Part shown: in pieces, positions 1 to 10,954 of the stretch
Position numbering within the stretch: position 1 is the first letter of the stretch
How the letters are laid out: each line of letters opens with the position of its first letter
Origin: Branchinecta lynchi
Taxonomy: Eukaryota > Arthropoda > Branchiopoda > Anostraca > Branchinectidae
Length of the DNA: 64,000 nt
NCBI GenBank assembly: GCA_023053575.1
Contig: JAKZAP010000014.1
Span: 2,666,001 to 2,730,000 of the forward strand
Direction of reading: 5' to 3'
Notes under the pieces: model-generated
Told to the model about the DNA's origin: nothing
Databases searched by the model: none
The model's input: only the letters and a program-made list of their open reading frames with translations
Translations under genes and position numbers: made by a program

Positions 1-239
1 AAGTAATAAGAGTAGAATTGAAACGTGATACTTCTCCGTTATTTTCCTTGTCATTAAATAAGCGCCAAATCTGATTTTCGCGTGGAGGGTTTTTTCACAA
101 TGAGGCTGCGCCGCTCAGTTTCAGTTTCATTGGACTATATTTAAAGACAAATACACAATTAACATTCCTGCCAGGAAAGCACAAAACCCATGCAGGGAAA
201 TAACTGATATTAATTAGAAAACAAATAGAATCAACTAAC

Positions 240-566
240 TGAATATTCCATATAAAGAAAAAAGGTAGGAGAGAAAAAAAATAATCTATGGTTTCAACTT
301 TCAATTTAGATTCGATTATTTTTTTTTTAGATTAGATTATTTTATTGCTAAATTACATAATAACCAATCATGTTAGGTAACCTCCCGTTAGAAGACATAA
401 ATGCACTGGCACTGGGCGGTTACCACAAGCTACTTCAACTTAACTGAAACAATAACTTAATTTCATTTCAACACTAATTGATCATTTTTCTTTCCATGTA
501 ACATATTCCATATAAAGAAAAAGGTAGGAGAGGAAATATAATAACCTATGGTTTCAACTTTAAGTG
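240..566 (+). repeat. ~65-bp direct repeat pair
   Basis: ATATTCCATATAAAGAAAAA through ATGGTTTCAACTTT occurs at about 242-302 and again at 505-562. The rest of 1-1000 shows no feature I can support. Confidence 0.8.
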
Positions 567-1029
567 AAAAAGAGAGAAAAATAAAGGAAATAAGGAACGA
601 GAAAGAAAGAAAAACAGGGGCGAGAGGTCTAAGGAGGATAACACTAAACAATTCTCCTGTAATGACTTTTCGTTGCTCGCTTGAATGAAATAAGAATCCC
701 GTCGTTTGTGATTGGTTAATTCGGAGTTACGGACTTTAAATCAACCAATCATAGACAAAGTTTGCTGGCGATGTTAGTCAAGATTGTGCGTAATAGGTTG
801 TGTGCTTTCACAGCTGACAGATATTGCGAGAGATTTCTTCCGTTGAATTTGAACTGGAATGCAGCAACTGTTTGCCTGTGGTGGGGGCTCTTCAGTGAAC
901 CTTTAAGGCACTCCTCGCATTATTTACTGTTTATGTTTCAGTATACAAAACTATTTGAATACTGTACAGCTAGATAAATATTCTTTGAGCCAAGTACAAT
1001 TTGATCAAATTGATTACAGGTTTGTAGTA

Positions 1030-1200
1030 AAGGTTTGGAAGGAAACAAACCTGTAATCAGACTAATACAAGTTTGTTTCCTTCCCCGAAGTTGAACTAGA
1101 GGATTGACAGCCTGACGAGGACCCTTGCCAAGAAGAGCCGAAATATCGCTAATGAAGAATCATAGCTGACGTATCCGTTGTAAACATTGTTTGAATAAAT
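1030..1200 (+). repeat. Single arm of the GGGCCGAAATAT foldback family
   Basis: It contains CCTGACGAGGACCCTTGCCA, GAGCCGAAATATCG and ACGTATCCGTTG blocks that match 38600-38699. Confidence 0.65.
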
Positions 1201-1632
1201 GTACAGCTAGACTGTGCTTGTAACAAATTATCCACAGCTTTCGCTGTTGTAAGCCTTTACCCAGGCTCATTGACTTCTAGCAAAAAGTCGGCAAAACTCA
1301 GATAACCGGTTTTACGCATCAAAAGCAGGATACGCGAAAACTCATCGGGAGCGTAATGGGCATGGAAAATAGCGGACAAAAAATGAATCATTACGGAAGT
1401 AGGACGCATTGGCATTATAGGTACGACCGGTCCTTTAAAGAAAAGACAATAGGCTAATCACGCTATTGTGTTCCGAAAGCTCGGTTCATTATTATTCCCG
1501 AGCCTCTGTCATCAACCTTTGCAGCACGATTGCATAAATCAGGCAAGAGAACAGGTTACGCCATTGTCGCGCGTCATATAGTTCGAAGGATAGGGAATAC
1601 GGAGAGTGGGAGTAGGAACAGAAAGGGATCTT

Positions 1633-2336
1633 GAGCTTGTTCCACCTTACTTACCATAGTTAACACATGACGTCACGAATTTTGGCTTCTTGGCGTCAAG
1701 GCTGGGACGTCTTTTTATATTTTTGACAAGATAATTAGTTGCCGGGCTGACTGTTTGCCATTGGGAAAACGGAGGAAATATTTGGGGAATAAATTAGGAC
1801 GTACTGGTCCCTACTTTTGCCCTATGTGTGGTAGCGAGAATGAGAATTTGTTACATCTGATGTGTGAATGCCATGAGCTAGATGACCTGCGGGTTGAGAT
1901 TTTTGGGAATGTAAGTACAATAAATGATGAAGTATGGATGATGAGCGCTACTGGAAGTAAGTGTTTTCAAGATTTGAAGAGGCTGGTAAGGTTCCTAAAA
2001 ATAGCTTTAGCCCAAAAAGAGAATTTCCTTTAGTTTAGTTCTACTATTTCGTTCAAGTGTTCTCTTTTTTTGTAACCACTTTTGCCATGGCCTCAGGCTT
2101 TTTGTGCAATAAATTCTATTCTATGCTATCATGCCATGGGGGAGTCGAACCAATCAGGTTACAGAGATTCATAGTTACCACGCTTAATATGCTCCCGAGC
2201 ATAGAAAGCAAATAGTTACTATTAGTTACTATTTTGAAAAGGTTGGAACGGTCAGCGTAGTAACTTTTTACGAGGTTGGAGTTGGAATGAAAATAGTAAC
2301 TAATAGTTATTATTGTTAAAAGAGTGGAACACACTT
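1633..2336 (+). mobile_element. MITE-1 copy interrupted by a LINE fragment
   Basis: The ends (GAGCTTGTTCCACC on the left, GGTTGGA and GTGGAACACACT on the right) and both halves align with the uninterrupted copy at 45022-45305. Shared blocks include GACGTCACGAATTTTGGCTT, the GGAACGGTCAGCGTAGTAAC block and the repeated AGTAACTAATAGTTA block. The two halves are separated by about 395 bp of LINE sequence, and rejoining them restores the shape of the other copies. Confidence 0.75.
1733..2126 (+). mobile_element. 5'-truncated LINE: reverse-transcriptase C-terminal zinc-knuckle region
   Basis: From about 1743 the frame reads CLPLGKRRKYLG, then FCPMCGSENENLLHLMCECH, to a stop at 2033. Cys-x2-Cys...His...Cys is the zinc-binding motif found after the reverse transcriptase domain in many non-LTR retrotransposons; the preceding Leu-Pro-Leu-Gly is also typical. 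After the stop come about 90 bp of untranslated sequence and a short ATTCT-type repeat tail. Only the extreme C-terminus is present, as expected of a dead-on-arrival 5'-truncated insertion. It sits inside a MITE. Confidence 0.75.
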
Positions 2337-2836
2337 CTTAACTTTAAATTTTGTGTTGAAATTTATTGGAAATTAGAAAGTAGAAACATAACATGGAATA
2401 TACGGATGTTGAACCCCGGCACTCCAGCTAATATGATATTATTTTATCTTAAAGTTTAACTGAAAAGGCGGCCTATTTTTTGCATCTGATATTTGAATAA
2501 AGAGATCAGTATTTTTCGAAACTATCGTAGCATTGCTAACTTTAGTTAACATATAAATAAGAAACACACACTAAGATTCTGCATTGAAAATTGAAGTGAA
2601 AAAAGGTACAAGCGAGTTTCCGTAACGATTTGTCCGGATTTTAAGGGGTTGATTTATTTTGTAGCCGGGTTCGATGATACAGGAGGGGCTGTTTCCGGTA
2701 AAAAGTGACCGGTGGTTCGAACTGGCTTGGACAGATTTGCCAAACTGCAATATCAGGTATTCAAACCGTACTGTAAGCGGTGATAAATTCAGTTTCGCAA
2801 GGGCTTTCGTAGGGTATGGTGCAGTGTACCACAAAC

Positions 2837-3126
2837 CCCTGATTTTGCGAAAGCCTATGCCAAACGCTGGGTATGTCCGCCATTTGGTATACCCTATGCC
2901 TAATGGTGGATACACTATGCCAAATGCTGGATACTTGGACCCAATAAAATATTGATGATCTGAGTGAGGCTCAGAAATCAACCAATCAGAACTCATCTAT
3001 AGTGGGGTCGGTCAGGGTTAGGGTACCAACAGCTACCCAGCGTTTGGCATAGGGTATCCAGCATTAGGAATACGCTATGCCAGAGGTCAGATACCCAGCG
3101 TTTGGCATAGGGTATAAAAAATCAGG
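2837..3126. mobile_element. Foldback element with internal subrepeats
   Basis: CCCCTGATTTT...CTATGCCAAACGCTGGGTA on the left is repeated inverted as TACCCAGCGTTTGGCATAGG...ATCAGGGG on the right. The motif TATGCC(A/T)AA(T/C)G(C/G)TGG recurs at least five times in both orientations inside. No coding capacity was seen. The short frames here are products of the repeat. Confidence 0.7.
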
Positions 3127-3452
3127 GGTATGATCCTTATTGCTACGGACTCGATGTCCTGTAAAAGGTGTACGCTGTGTGGATTGCAGATGGACCCCAC
3201 ACCGGGCACGTGTACTCGAGCAATAGGCGGACATAACACAGGTAAGTATGTAGAAGACTTCAGCATCACACCCAAATCACCTCATTTTGGTAAGTGTCTG
3301 AAGGCTTGCCTTGTGGACGGTTAAATTAATGTGGGCAGTGAAACTACAGGTACAGTCACTCGTGAAAGTTGCTCCTAAAATACAGAATACAGTGGACAGA
3401 ATATAGTGAACTATTTTGATATATTCTCAACCAGGGCTCTAGTAGTAACATT

Positions 3453-3859
3453 AGTTGCGTTTTTGCTGATACCATGGTATCTGTTACCACGGTAACTGGA
3501 TCTGCAATTAGTCGTTTTTGCAGTTATCGTGGTATCTGATATACCTTGCTCTGCAAAAACAACTATTGCCGAAATTGGACTTTTTCGAAGTCATCCCAAA
3601 AGAAAAACAGATATCCAGTTACCTCACTAAGTGCTAAACTTCTTTCTCACGAGTCTGACAAAAATTGATGAAAGTGAGATGACTTCTCAGATACCACGAC
3701 CAGTTACCCCGGTCAGACCGTAGTATCTGAATATCTGATACCACTATAACTGGCCAGATACCACGATAACTGCAAAAACACCTTTTGACCGTGGTATCAG
3801 ATACCACGATAACTGCAAAAACGACTTTAGACCATGGTATCAGCAAAAACGCAACTATT
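3453..3859. mobile_element. Palindromic MITE with TA flanks
   Basis: The ends GTTGCGTTTTTGCTGATACC and its reverse complement are perfect inverted repeats, each flanked by TA, which is the target of Tc1/mariner-type elements. The inside is filled with repeats of GATACCACGATAACTGCAAAAA in both orientations. Confidence 0.7.
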
Positions 3860-4375
3860 CAGAGTGTGTTCATCTTGGACGACAACGCAAAATTCGTCCA
3901 GAAGCAGAGAATTAGAATTTCAGCAAAGGCCTGTATTTCCAGTGTCACTGTGCGAAGCTCGGTAAGTTACGCCTGTACAAAGGAGGAAAATTGTATTAAG
4001 ATATGTCTTGCAATGAAGCTACCATTTTTTTTATTTTTTTTTCGGCAATGGCCTATCTTGCAGTTGATAATTATTTCAAGCATAGAGGGACAGGCGCATA
4101 GAGGTACCAAAAATCCGAAAGAACAAGTTCATTCGATGAAATAGATTATCTGTTGGTAGTGGACAAACGGAGTAACGCATTTTTAACGGGTTTTCAGTCC
4201 TATTTAAGTAATTAAGTGATATGTCACTAGACTGTTGAAAGTAAGCCATATTCTGTTAAAATTCAAGCAAAACAAACAGTAACAACTAAACATACACAAT
4301 ATTGTAAAGAACTCAATTATATTCCTCCGTGTTGTTGCTTATAGCCAGTGGGATTCCACAGTAAATATCATATCA

Positions 4376-4589
4376 CACCTTGGTCTCCGGTTTTTCTTAT
4401 AAGCCGTTTTTGCATCCATTGGTGACTACTCACCAGTCTTAAAACCCGTTTTTGAACTAACCGGTGTCCGGTTTTACCTCACCGGTGCGGATTAACCAGA
4501 ACCTGCTCAGGAGCCCGGCTTCAGCGAGGAGTTAGCAACTTTTGGTGAACCAAAAAACGCCCTTATAAGAGAAGAACCGGACACTGGTG
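4376..4589 (+). mobile_element. TIR element with CACCGGTG core repeats (copy 1)
   Basis: The inverted ends run CACC..GGTCTCCGGTTTTTCTTATAAG on the left and CTTATAAGAGAAGAACCGGACACTGGTG on the right. The interior repeats CACCGGT and CCGGTG. A second copy in opposite orientation lies at 10741-10954. No clear target duplication was seen. Confidence 0.7.
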
Positions 4590-5247
4590 ACAAAACACTA
4601 GAGGCATCATGGAGTGCAACGAACCCAGCTTTTGTGTGTGTGTTTTTTTCTTCTAAATATATCTCCATATTAAATATGCAAGCGGCGTGCGGTTTGAATG
4701 GGCCAGGGTCAGCCGCCCCCATTCAATTTGCTTCAGCGCTTCTGGACAGATGTTGGCCGAGTTCGAGGGAAGGCAGAGGGACTTGCTCCATCGCCAAGTG
4801 ATGATACGCTGAAGCGTAAGCCTTAAACAGAGCTTAATACAAGATACCTGCTACTAGCTTTTTGGAATCGCGTCCTCTCCCGGCTGGTTGTGGACTTAAA
4901 TGTTTGTTTCAGCAATAGTTTCGGTCGAAGAGTTAGTCGTCATGAGTAACGTTGGTCCAGAACCAACAGTTGACTTGTATAAAAGTTTGGGAACGGACAT
5001 GACAGAGTCCAAAGTCAAATAAGGTTAAATAACCACACATCTATCCTGCGAAAAGGAATTTTTGGCCAGACTTTTATGACGTCAAATCAGTGTAGTAATT
5101 TTTGTTAGGTATTGAGTCACGAACTTTTTTTTTCCCGTTAGTTTTTTTTGTGAGGATTATTCTGGCGAAGGTACACTGGACTGGCTCCTCGTTTTTTTTC
5201 GGTCTGTCTATACATTTGGTCCTTTCTCACGGTGCATGTTTTCTTAG

Positions 5248-5363
5248 GTGAGTTCCTTGAAGCGAGGGAAGATTTAGCCGCATTGGAAATGGACTACGCG
5301 GAAATTGCGACGGACTTATCCTCTTTTCTAGAAACCCTGGAAGACGACGCAATGGAAGAATGA
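5248..5363 (+). CDS. Possible alpha-tubulin-like C-terminal exon (fragment)
   Basis: After a pyrimidine-rich stretch ending TTCTTAG, the frame reads GEFLEAREDLAALEMDYAEI and runs on to an acidic tail (Leu-Glu-Asp-Asp-Ala-Met-Glu-Glu) and TGA at 5361-5363. The first half aligns with the alpha-tubulin C-terminal helix region Glu-Phe-Ser-Glu-Ala-Arg-Glu-Asp-Leu-Ala-Ala-Leu-Glu-Lys-Asp-Tyr-Glu-Glu-Val, and the acidic end fits a tubulin tail. Alpha-tubulin is the structural GTPase subunit of microtubules. No upstream tubulin exon lies in the 5.2 kb to the left, where a large conserved exon would be obvious. So this is either the last exon of a gene starting outside the window, or an orphan exon or pseudogene. 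The tail lacks the usual terminal Glu-Glu-Tyr. The call rests on about 23 residues. Confidence 0.5.
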
Positions 5364-5460
5364 TCGCTTTGCACGAGTGTTGAATTAGACGTATGAACTA
5401 AACTTAAGGAGTAAGGATAGAACGAGCTAGAGGCGAAGACATAGCGAAGGACTGGTTAGA

Positions 5461-5565
5461 CCGAGGGGATGCTCACTCCCCAAACCCATGTACACCTAGT
5501 GCCTGTGGCGGATGGGTGCCGCGAATGAGGGTGTGCCGGGTGCCAGAGAGTGAATATCCCCTCGG
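5461..5565. other. GC-rich stem-loop, candidate structured RNA element
   Basis: CCGAGGGGAT (5461-5470) is perfectly complementary to ATCCCCTCGG (5556-5565). A second helix, TCACTC with GAGTGA, stacks inside. The loop holds further complementary pieces, CCCAT with ATGGG and CACC with GGTG. The block is far richer in GC than its AT-rich surroundings. It lies between the tubulin-like stop codon and AATAAA signals, so it would fall in that transcript's 3' untranslated region if the exon is live. It matches no RNA family I know. Confidence 0.4.
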
Positions 5566-5661
5566 GTTAGGCGGTGCGTAAGGTTCGCATTGCAAAAGTT
5601 TGTCGAAACTCAGACGAGAAATTGCGCTTGTTAACTAACGAAAATTTTGGGTGGCAAATTA

Positions 5662-5671
5662 AATAAATAAA
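5662..5671 (+). promoter_or_regulatory. Overlapping AATAAA polyadenylation signals
   Basis: Two overlapping AATAAA hexamers (5662-5667 and 5666-5671) occur about 300 nt after the stop of the tubulin-like exon. AT-rich DNA produces such hexamers by chance, so this is supporting evidence only. Confidence 0.3.
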
Positions 5672-5679
5672 AAAGAATA

Positions 5680-7110
5680 TCTTCAAATTATTGGGTCTTG
5701 TCATCATACCTTATCATTATATAAGCACACTTTTCGTTTCCTGATTCCACATTTTCAAATTTATTCTTAAAATTTTACCTTGGATCTCGTCTCATACTGG
5801 TCAACCATATGAACTTAAAAAAATAGTTAACTTCTTGCCAACTTCTGTAAAGTTTTACGGAACAAACTTACGAACGCGAACTTTGATTTTAAACTTTTAC
5901 GAAATTTTGATTGATGCAAAAAAACAACCATCTATCTCAACCATAATCCAAGGGGACCGGTTCCAGTATACAGGTACTGTGACGGACCAGCCTCAGGTTC
6001 TCATGACTGTGTTATAAGATTTTCTTTTATTTCCGACGTACGAAAGAATGACATAAGTGTTCCCATCCTGTCGCAAACGTAACGGAAACGAAGCCTTTTT
6101 TTGTGGTGGTCTTCGGCAGGAAGGCGACGAAGCTCAGGGCGGCGACCTTGGAAGACCCTGGGGACACCTTGCGACACTACGTAAGCGTAATATTAATGTT
6201 GATAGTGTGGTTTTGTGTTTTGATTTATGAGTTGTTCAGCGTTTATTTAATTTAAGATCACGATTATTTTGGTTTATTATATAGAATAATCTGTTTAATA
6301 AATAAGCACGATATTTGCCTCCGTGCCATGATTTTGTCTATGATCTGAATAAATCAATCAACTTGAAAATTGTCTGTCAGAGTTTATATGGTGTTGTGGT
6401 ATTAGATAGGCATTTGGTTCGTCTTTGTAAGGGGTCGCCAGCTACTGTATGTAGAAGGTATCTCCTTACAATGGAGTTGTTTTTGGTCGTCTCTCGTTGC
6501 CCTAAGGGTAGCGTCCTGAGGAAAAATTTATCTCATAATAGTAGTATGAAGTTGTACGAAAAAGTCGCGTGTAGCACGAACTGATGCTACTACATAATTC
6601 TATGTCAAGGCTACCGTGTTACTGCATGCTACTATTAGCAACGCTGGATGCTAGGATGTTACTGGATACTATTGCTTAAGATTGGCCCAGTTTGAGGCAC
6701 ACTAGCGTTAGTATTCTTTACTATTACAAAGCAATATTTGCAACTTTTTCGTAGAACTATCATACAACTACGCAGGATACAATTTTTCGTCGGCGATGCG
6801 TAGCCGACCGTGACGACTAAACACAACACGACCTTAACTAAACCTTCAAAGACTTGGCTCGGTTGGTTCTAGGTAATACGACAGATTTATTTAGAAACAC
6901 GATTGACCAGAAACAGATGTCTAGAAATTCAGTCTTCTGGATCTTCAACCACGCTAGTTTCTTCCGTCTTTTGCGAGAAGCTCGGTCCGCACAATTCCTC
7001 GTCCCCAAGAATTTACCCCGAAAGAGATCTTAGAACTAATGAGAACCAGTTGGAACTCGTGCACAGTTGGGCGAGGCAATTGCTGAGCAATGCTCCCTCA
7101 GGCTTCTCTA
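5680..7110. other. Stretch without recognised gene
   Basis: AT-rich, with short frames only (up to 89 codons at 6315-6584) and no domain, splice pattern or repeat ends that I can assign. Confidence 0.6.
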
Positions 7111-7112
7111 TC

Positions 7113-7188
7113 TCAACCTCCGAAGAGGTGACAGTTGTTTCTTTGCTTGATCAACCTCCGAAGAGGTGACAGTTGTTTCTTTGCTTGC
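7113..7188 (+). repeat. 38-bp tandem duplication
   Basis: The unit beginning TCAACCTCCGAAGAGGTGAC (7113-7150) is repeated directly and almost perfectly at 7151-7188. Confidence 0.95.
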
Positions 7189-7391
7189 AGTTGAACACCC
7201 AATTGGGTACAGGGGGTATTCTGTGTTCAGGGGGTACTCTGTGTCGGTCCCTAATGCAGCGTTTACAAGGACAGGAAAGCTTTAACAGAATCCGACCTCG
7301 GTGTAAGCTTATGTTTACACGCACAGGAAAAACAATAAACTTTTCAAACCATAAATCGAACAAAAATATATTCACTAGCCAATAATTAAAA

Positions 7392-7441
7392 CTTTTGAGA
7401 GCATTCATGACATCAGTACTGATGACTGCTGCTCTCAAAAG
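7392..7441. repeat. Long hairpin
   Basis: CTTTTGAGAGCA pairs with TGCTCTCAAAAG, and a second palindrome (CATCAGTACTGATG) forms the tip. It could be an end of a decayed foldback element. No gene lies near enough for it to be a terminator. Confidence 0.7.
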
Positions 7442-8106
7442 CTAGCTAGAATTTTTTTTTTCTTTTTACCGGCTCCGCCGACAAGACTCCTTTCAAGTAG
7501 ACCAGAATACCTTTCGTCATGAAAGGATTCTTGTCCCGCTTGACTTTTTTTCTAGTCGTCTTCACGAACGGAATCCTTTCGAGACGACCGGAATTCCTTA
7601 CTACTCGACGGGATTGCTTGTCCGTGTAAACGCTACTTAAGACTCAGCCTCTGAAGAGTTTTGAAGGGTAAGACGTACCGTAGTTAGGGGTTAATGCCAT
7701 ACACCCTTGGGCCAGGACTACTCTGCAAGAAAAACAAAGAACAAATGTATATCTAAATACAAAAGACAAAACTATCGCCTCAAAATAGTTGCCCAAGGAT
7801 GAGGAACAATATCAGAGTTGTATCTGGCGATCTGGGCCATGATCGCTTCATCAGGGTCGATGATCCCATACCGACTTGTCACAGAACGGTTACTAGTCCA
7901 TGGCGGAAGCGTAGGAGGTTCTTCGCATATTTGTAATATGTAGACCATAACTTTTTCTTATCTTCCTTTTGGAATATCCTCCAAAAAGGACTTAAGTACA
8001 GATAGTACCTAAGCTTTCCATGCTTTGAAAAGGGGCCTTACTCACAGCGCTGCCCACTAAGCTTGCGGCATTCAAAGCGAGACAAGCTTGCAGATGTAAA
8101 CATTTC

Positions 8107-8325
8107 TAGTAAAGCAAAGGTGCGGTCTGGACACACCAAGGAAACAATGGAGTCTGTATCGTTTTTTTGCTGTGTTGAGAATATCTAGTTTTTGGAGTAG
8201 CGCTGATGAACGAACGAATGAGTTTCAGTAGGGACGTTCTCTATCGCTAGTGGTGCTAGTATCTCTGCCATTCGAGTGTGTGTCTGTCAAGTCTTGGCCC
8301 TAATCCCTACTCACTCCCTACTGTT
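8107..8325 (+). repeat. Dispersed repeat, copy 1
   Basis: It aligns with 35286-35495 over about 210 bp. Shared blocks include TAGTAAAGC, GGTGCGGTCT/GATGCGGTCT, GTAGGGACGTTCT and GTGCTAGTATC. No ends or coding content were recognised. Confidence 0.65.
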
Positions 8326-8439
8326 ATTTTGCTCTGCTTGAGACAGCGCTTCCAGTTGGAGCAATTCTGTCTGATCTTTCGTGTGTGCTCCGCTTAGTAA
8401 AAGGGCTCTCGTGCTGCTGTGCTTGCACGACAATTAAAA

Positions 8440-8725
8440 ATTCATCCAGACGCAGACAATTTGAATTTCAGCGAAGGCCTGGATTTCCAGTGTGAGCTGT
8501 GCGAAACTCGGCAAAATTACGCCTATTAAAAGTAGATAAATGGTGTTGAAATATGTCTTGCAAGGAATGTTGCCAATTTTAGTTTATTTTTCGGCAATGG
8601 CTTACCTTTGTGGTTGATAAATATTCCAAGCCTTGAGGGACAGGTGCATAGAGGTACCAAAAATCTGAAAGAACAAGTTCATTCGATGAGATCGATCATT
8701 TGTTGGTGGTTCGGTTATCTAAAAT
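8440..8725 (+). mobile_element. TTAA element subtype B, fragment
   Basis: It shares the CGAAGGCCTGGATTTCCAGTG, GGCAATGGCTTACC, GACAGG.GCATAGAGGTACC and GAACAAGTTCATTCGATGA blocks with the copy ending at 4262. Both termini are missing. Confidence 0.6.
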
Positions 8726-9263
8726 GGAAGAATTCGAACGAAGCGGGGCGTGAGAGAATTGACTTGTTGAGCGATGACTTTCCTCTTAAACGTGGATCAG
8801 AATGTCGTAAGAGTAAAATAATATAATAATCCTCTAAATGGATACCGTATTTACACTTCACATATTTCAGATAATTTTTTTGCTATTTTGTGTTCTCTTA
8901 CCATCTTTTATTTCAGGAAAAGGTAGAGCAACTTTTGACCTTGAAAAATAAACTAAATTTTCTTCAAATATATAAGCGTTTCGACGCTCGTGTCACTGCG
9001 ACAAAACGCAATGTTTTTCCTTGCTTCTCCCATTGTTTGTGTCGTATATGATAAGATATGATATTTATTACTCGAAAAGCCCAGGGGTCGTGGCAATACA
9101 AATACTTATAGTGATAAAAACATTCCCTATTCAGCATTTGCTCCATCTACTGTACTGTTTGAAAGATCCACTTCAAATTATACGAAAAAAGCAACATAAA
9201 TGTCTGTCGAAAATGTCTTCTCTTACTCATAACCTATATTTAGCGGTTAAAGAGTTAATATAG

Positions 9264-9425
9264 TTTAAAGCGTGTGTATAACTTTATTTTCTTGTGTAGT
9301 TAGCATTCTTTGGCCTGATTGTTTTTTTTTGTAGTATTTCATGTTGGGCCAATTTATTTGTATTTATTTCATTTTAGACTCTCCGATCTTGGAGGTCAAT
9401 AAGATATTTGAATTGAATTGAATTT
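9264..9425 (+). mobile_element. Probable LINE 3' end with (TTGAA)n tail
   Basis: A T-rich stretch with no gene ends in AATTGAATTGAATT, the simple-repeat tail typical of several invertebrate LINE families. A preceding 80-codon frame (9021-9263) shows no recognisable domain. Confidence 0.4.
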
Positions 9426-9652
9426 CTGATCACACTCATTTACTCCACAAATTTATCTCCTTAAATCATTCAGTTCCCTAGATTCACACATAATATGTCG
9501 CACACACTCATTCATATCTCCACACATCGGGCAGAAGTAAGGACCAATTCTCTCAATTCCCGTGTACCTCCTCCTAGCCTACCGAGGTAAGATATCAGCA
9601 ATCAGCACGCATACTAATTATTAATTTCGTAAACCACATTGGCCTGATATAT

Positions 9653-10070
9653 CACAAAAAATTCAACGAAGAAACCAACGAAAATGGGGTTTTTATAGGC
9701 CAACGAATATTCTGAATAAGGCGAATATTTCGGGAGGACAACCGCCTCCCTTCTTCAGCGCAGACAGAAAATTTCGAGAAAAGATGCCAAAACGAGGATG
9801 AAGATCAACAGCCAATAAAACTAAAACAAAACAAAAAACCAACAAGAAACCAAAGATTAAAATAAAATTGAAAGAATTGAAAGCCTAAAATAAAGACAGC
9901 GAGCCACTCACCAATACCTGCGACTAACAATTGAGATTGTTCTCGCTCAATACTAGCGAATGGCTGCTTTCTCAGCAGTCATTCGTCCTCCCGAAATATT
10001 CGCCATTTATTTCAGTATATTCGTTGGCCTATAAAAACCCCATTTTCGTTTTCTTCGTTGAATTTTTGTG
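9653..10070. mobile_element. Foldback element with ~87-bp inverted arms
   Basis: The left arm (9653-9740, beginning CACAAAAAATTCAACG and ending ATTTCGGGAGGAC) is matched in reverse by the right arm (9985-10070, beginning GTCCTCCCGAAATATTCGCC). The 244-bp spacer is A-rich. The arms are similar over nearly their whole length, with a few gaps. Confidence 0.85.
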
Positions 10071-10740
10071 ATAAGCCCGCTTTAAAATATATCATATACG
10101 TAGAATTACGTGGGAAATCGCTGCAGTGTAAACCGGAAGTAATCAGTTTTTCTCGAGTACGGAGAGAAAATGTCACAGACTCACAGTTTCTCATGGGAGG
10201 ATCACTATACTGTAAAAAGTATCTCCAGTTAACTTCAGTATTTGCTACTCGGATTATTCTTATCTCCACTGAGGTAAGACTGATACGAAATAGAGCAACT
10301 TTTATCTGGTCTTGAAGACACTGAGCCTGGGGGATGTGAATACTCAGTCCAGGATCCTTCCTTGGACTGAGACCACTTTTCCTTGGTTCTTGTTATCGTT
10401 TAGTTTTATTTTTTATTGTTTCTTTCGCTGGACGTGTCAACGAGTGGTGTTTGGGACCGGTTACTGACGGGGAAATACGTATATTTCCATTTGTATGAAT
10501 GGCGTATAGTGAAGGACAAATGTTGTATTTATTTGAAGAAGTCTTTCCATCCCGTGCATTACGAATTTGTCTTCTCAGCCGGGCTCTGGACATTTTGTTA
10601 TTTAGTTTGTAATTAAAAAGAACCTAAACCTGAAATAGTGATAAGAATGGTCCGAGCAGCAAATAATGCAGTTACCTTTAATCCTTACTTGGAGATACTG
10701 CCTTCATTCGTTCCAGTCCGGGCTGTCTCTGGTGTTTTGT

Positions 10741-10954
10741 CACCAGTGTCCAGGTAACGCGTTTTTTGGTTCACCGGTGAGTTGATGAAAACTTGCTAAC
10801 TCCTCGGTCAAGCCGGGGTCCCGAGCAGGTTCTGTTTAGTTCACACCTGTGAGGTAAAACCGGACACCGGTTAGTTCAAAAACTGCTTAAGACTGGTGAG
10901 TAGTCACCGGTGGATGCAAACACGGCTTATAAGAAAAACCCGAGACCACCGGTG
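10741..10954 (-). mobile_element. TIR element with CACCGGTG core repeats (copy 2)
   Basis: This is an inverted relative of 4376-4589 across its whole length, with CACCAGTGTCC at one end and GACCACCGGTG at the other. It shares TTGCTAACTCCTCGG, GAGCAGGTTCTG and GTGAGTAGTCACCGG blocks with copy 1. Confidence 0.7.

Larger units (their letters stand above)
2453..4262 (+). mobile_element. TTAA element, subtype B, probably split by foldback insertions
   Basis: The left end AGTTTAACTGAAAAGG follows TTAA (2449-2452). From about 3860 to 4262 the sequence matches the inner and right parts of the uninterrupted copy at 47245-47758 (CAGAGTGT, AAAGGCCTG, GGCAATGGC, AGAGGTACC and CTATTTAAGT blocks) and ends beside TCAA, a decayed TTAA. 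The extra ~1.3 kb in between contains two foldback structures. That both ends belong to one insertion is inferred from orientation and order. Confidence 0.5.

Noticed and set aside
2571..2996. 141-codon minus-strand frame with repeated Tyr-Pro-Ala-Phe-Gly-Ile
   Set aside because: The apparent peptide repeats are translations of the internal repeats of the foldback element at 2837-3126.
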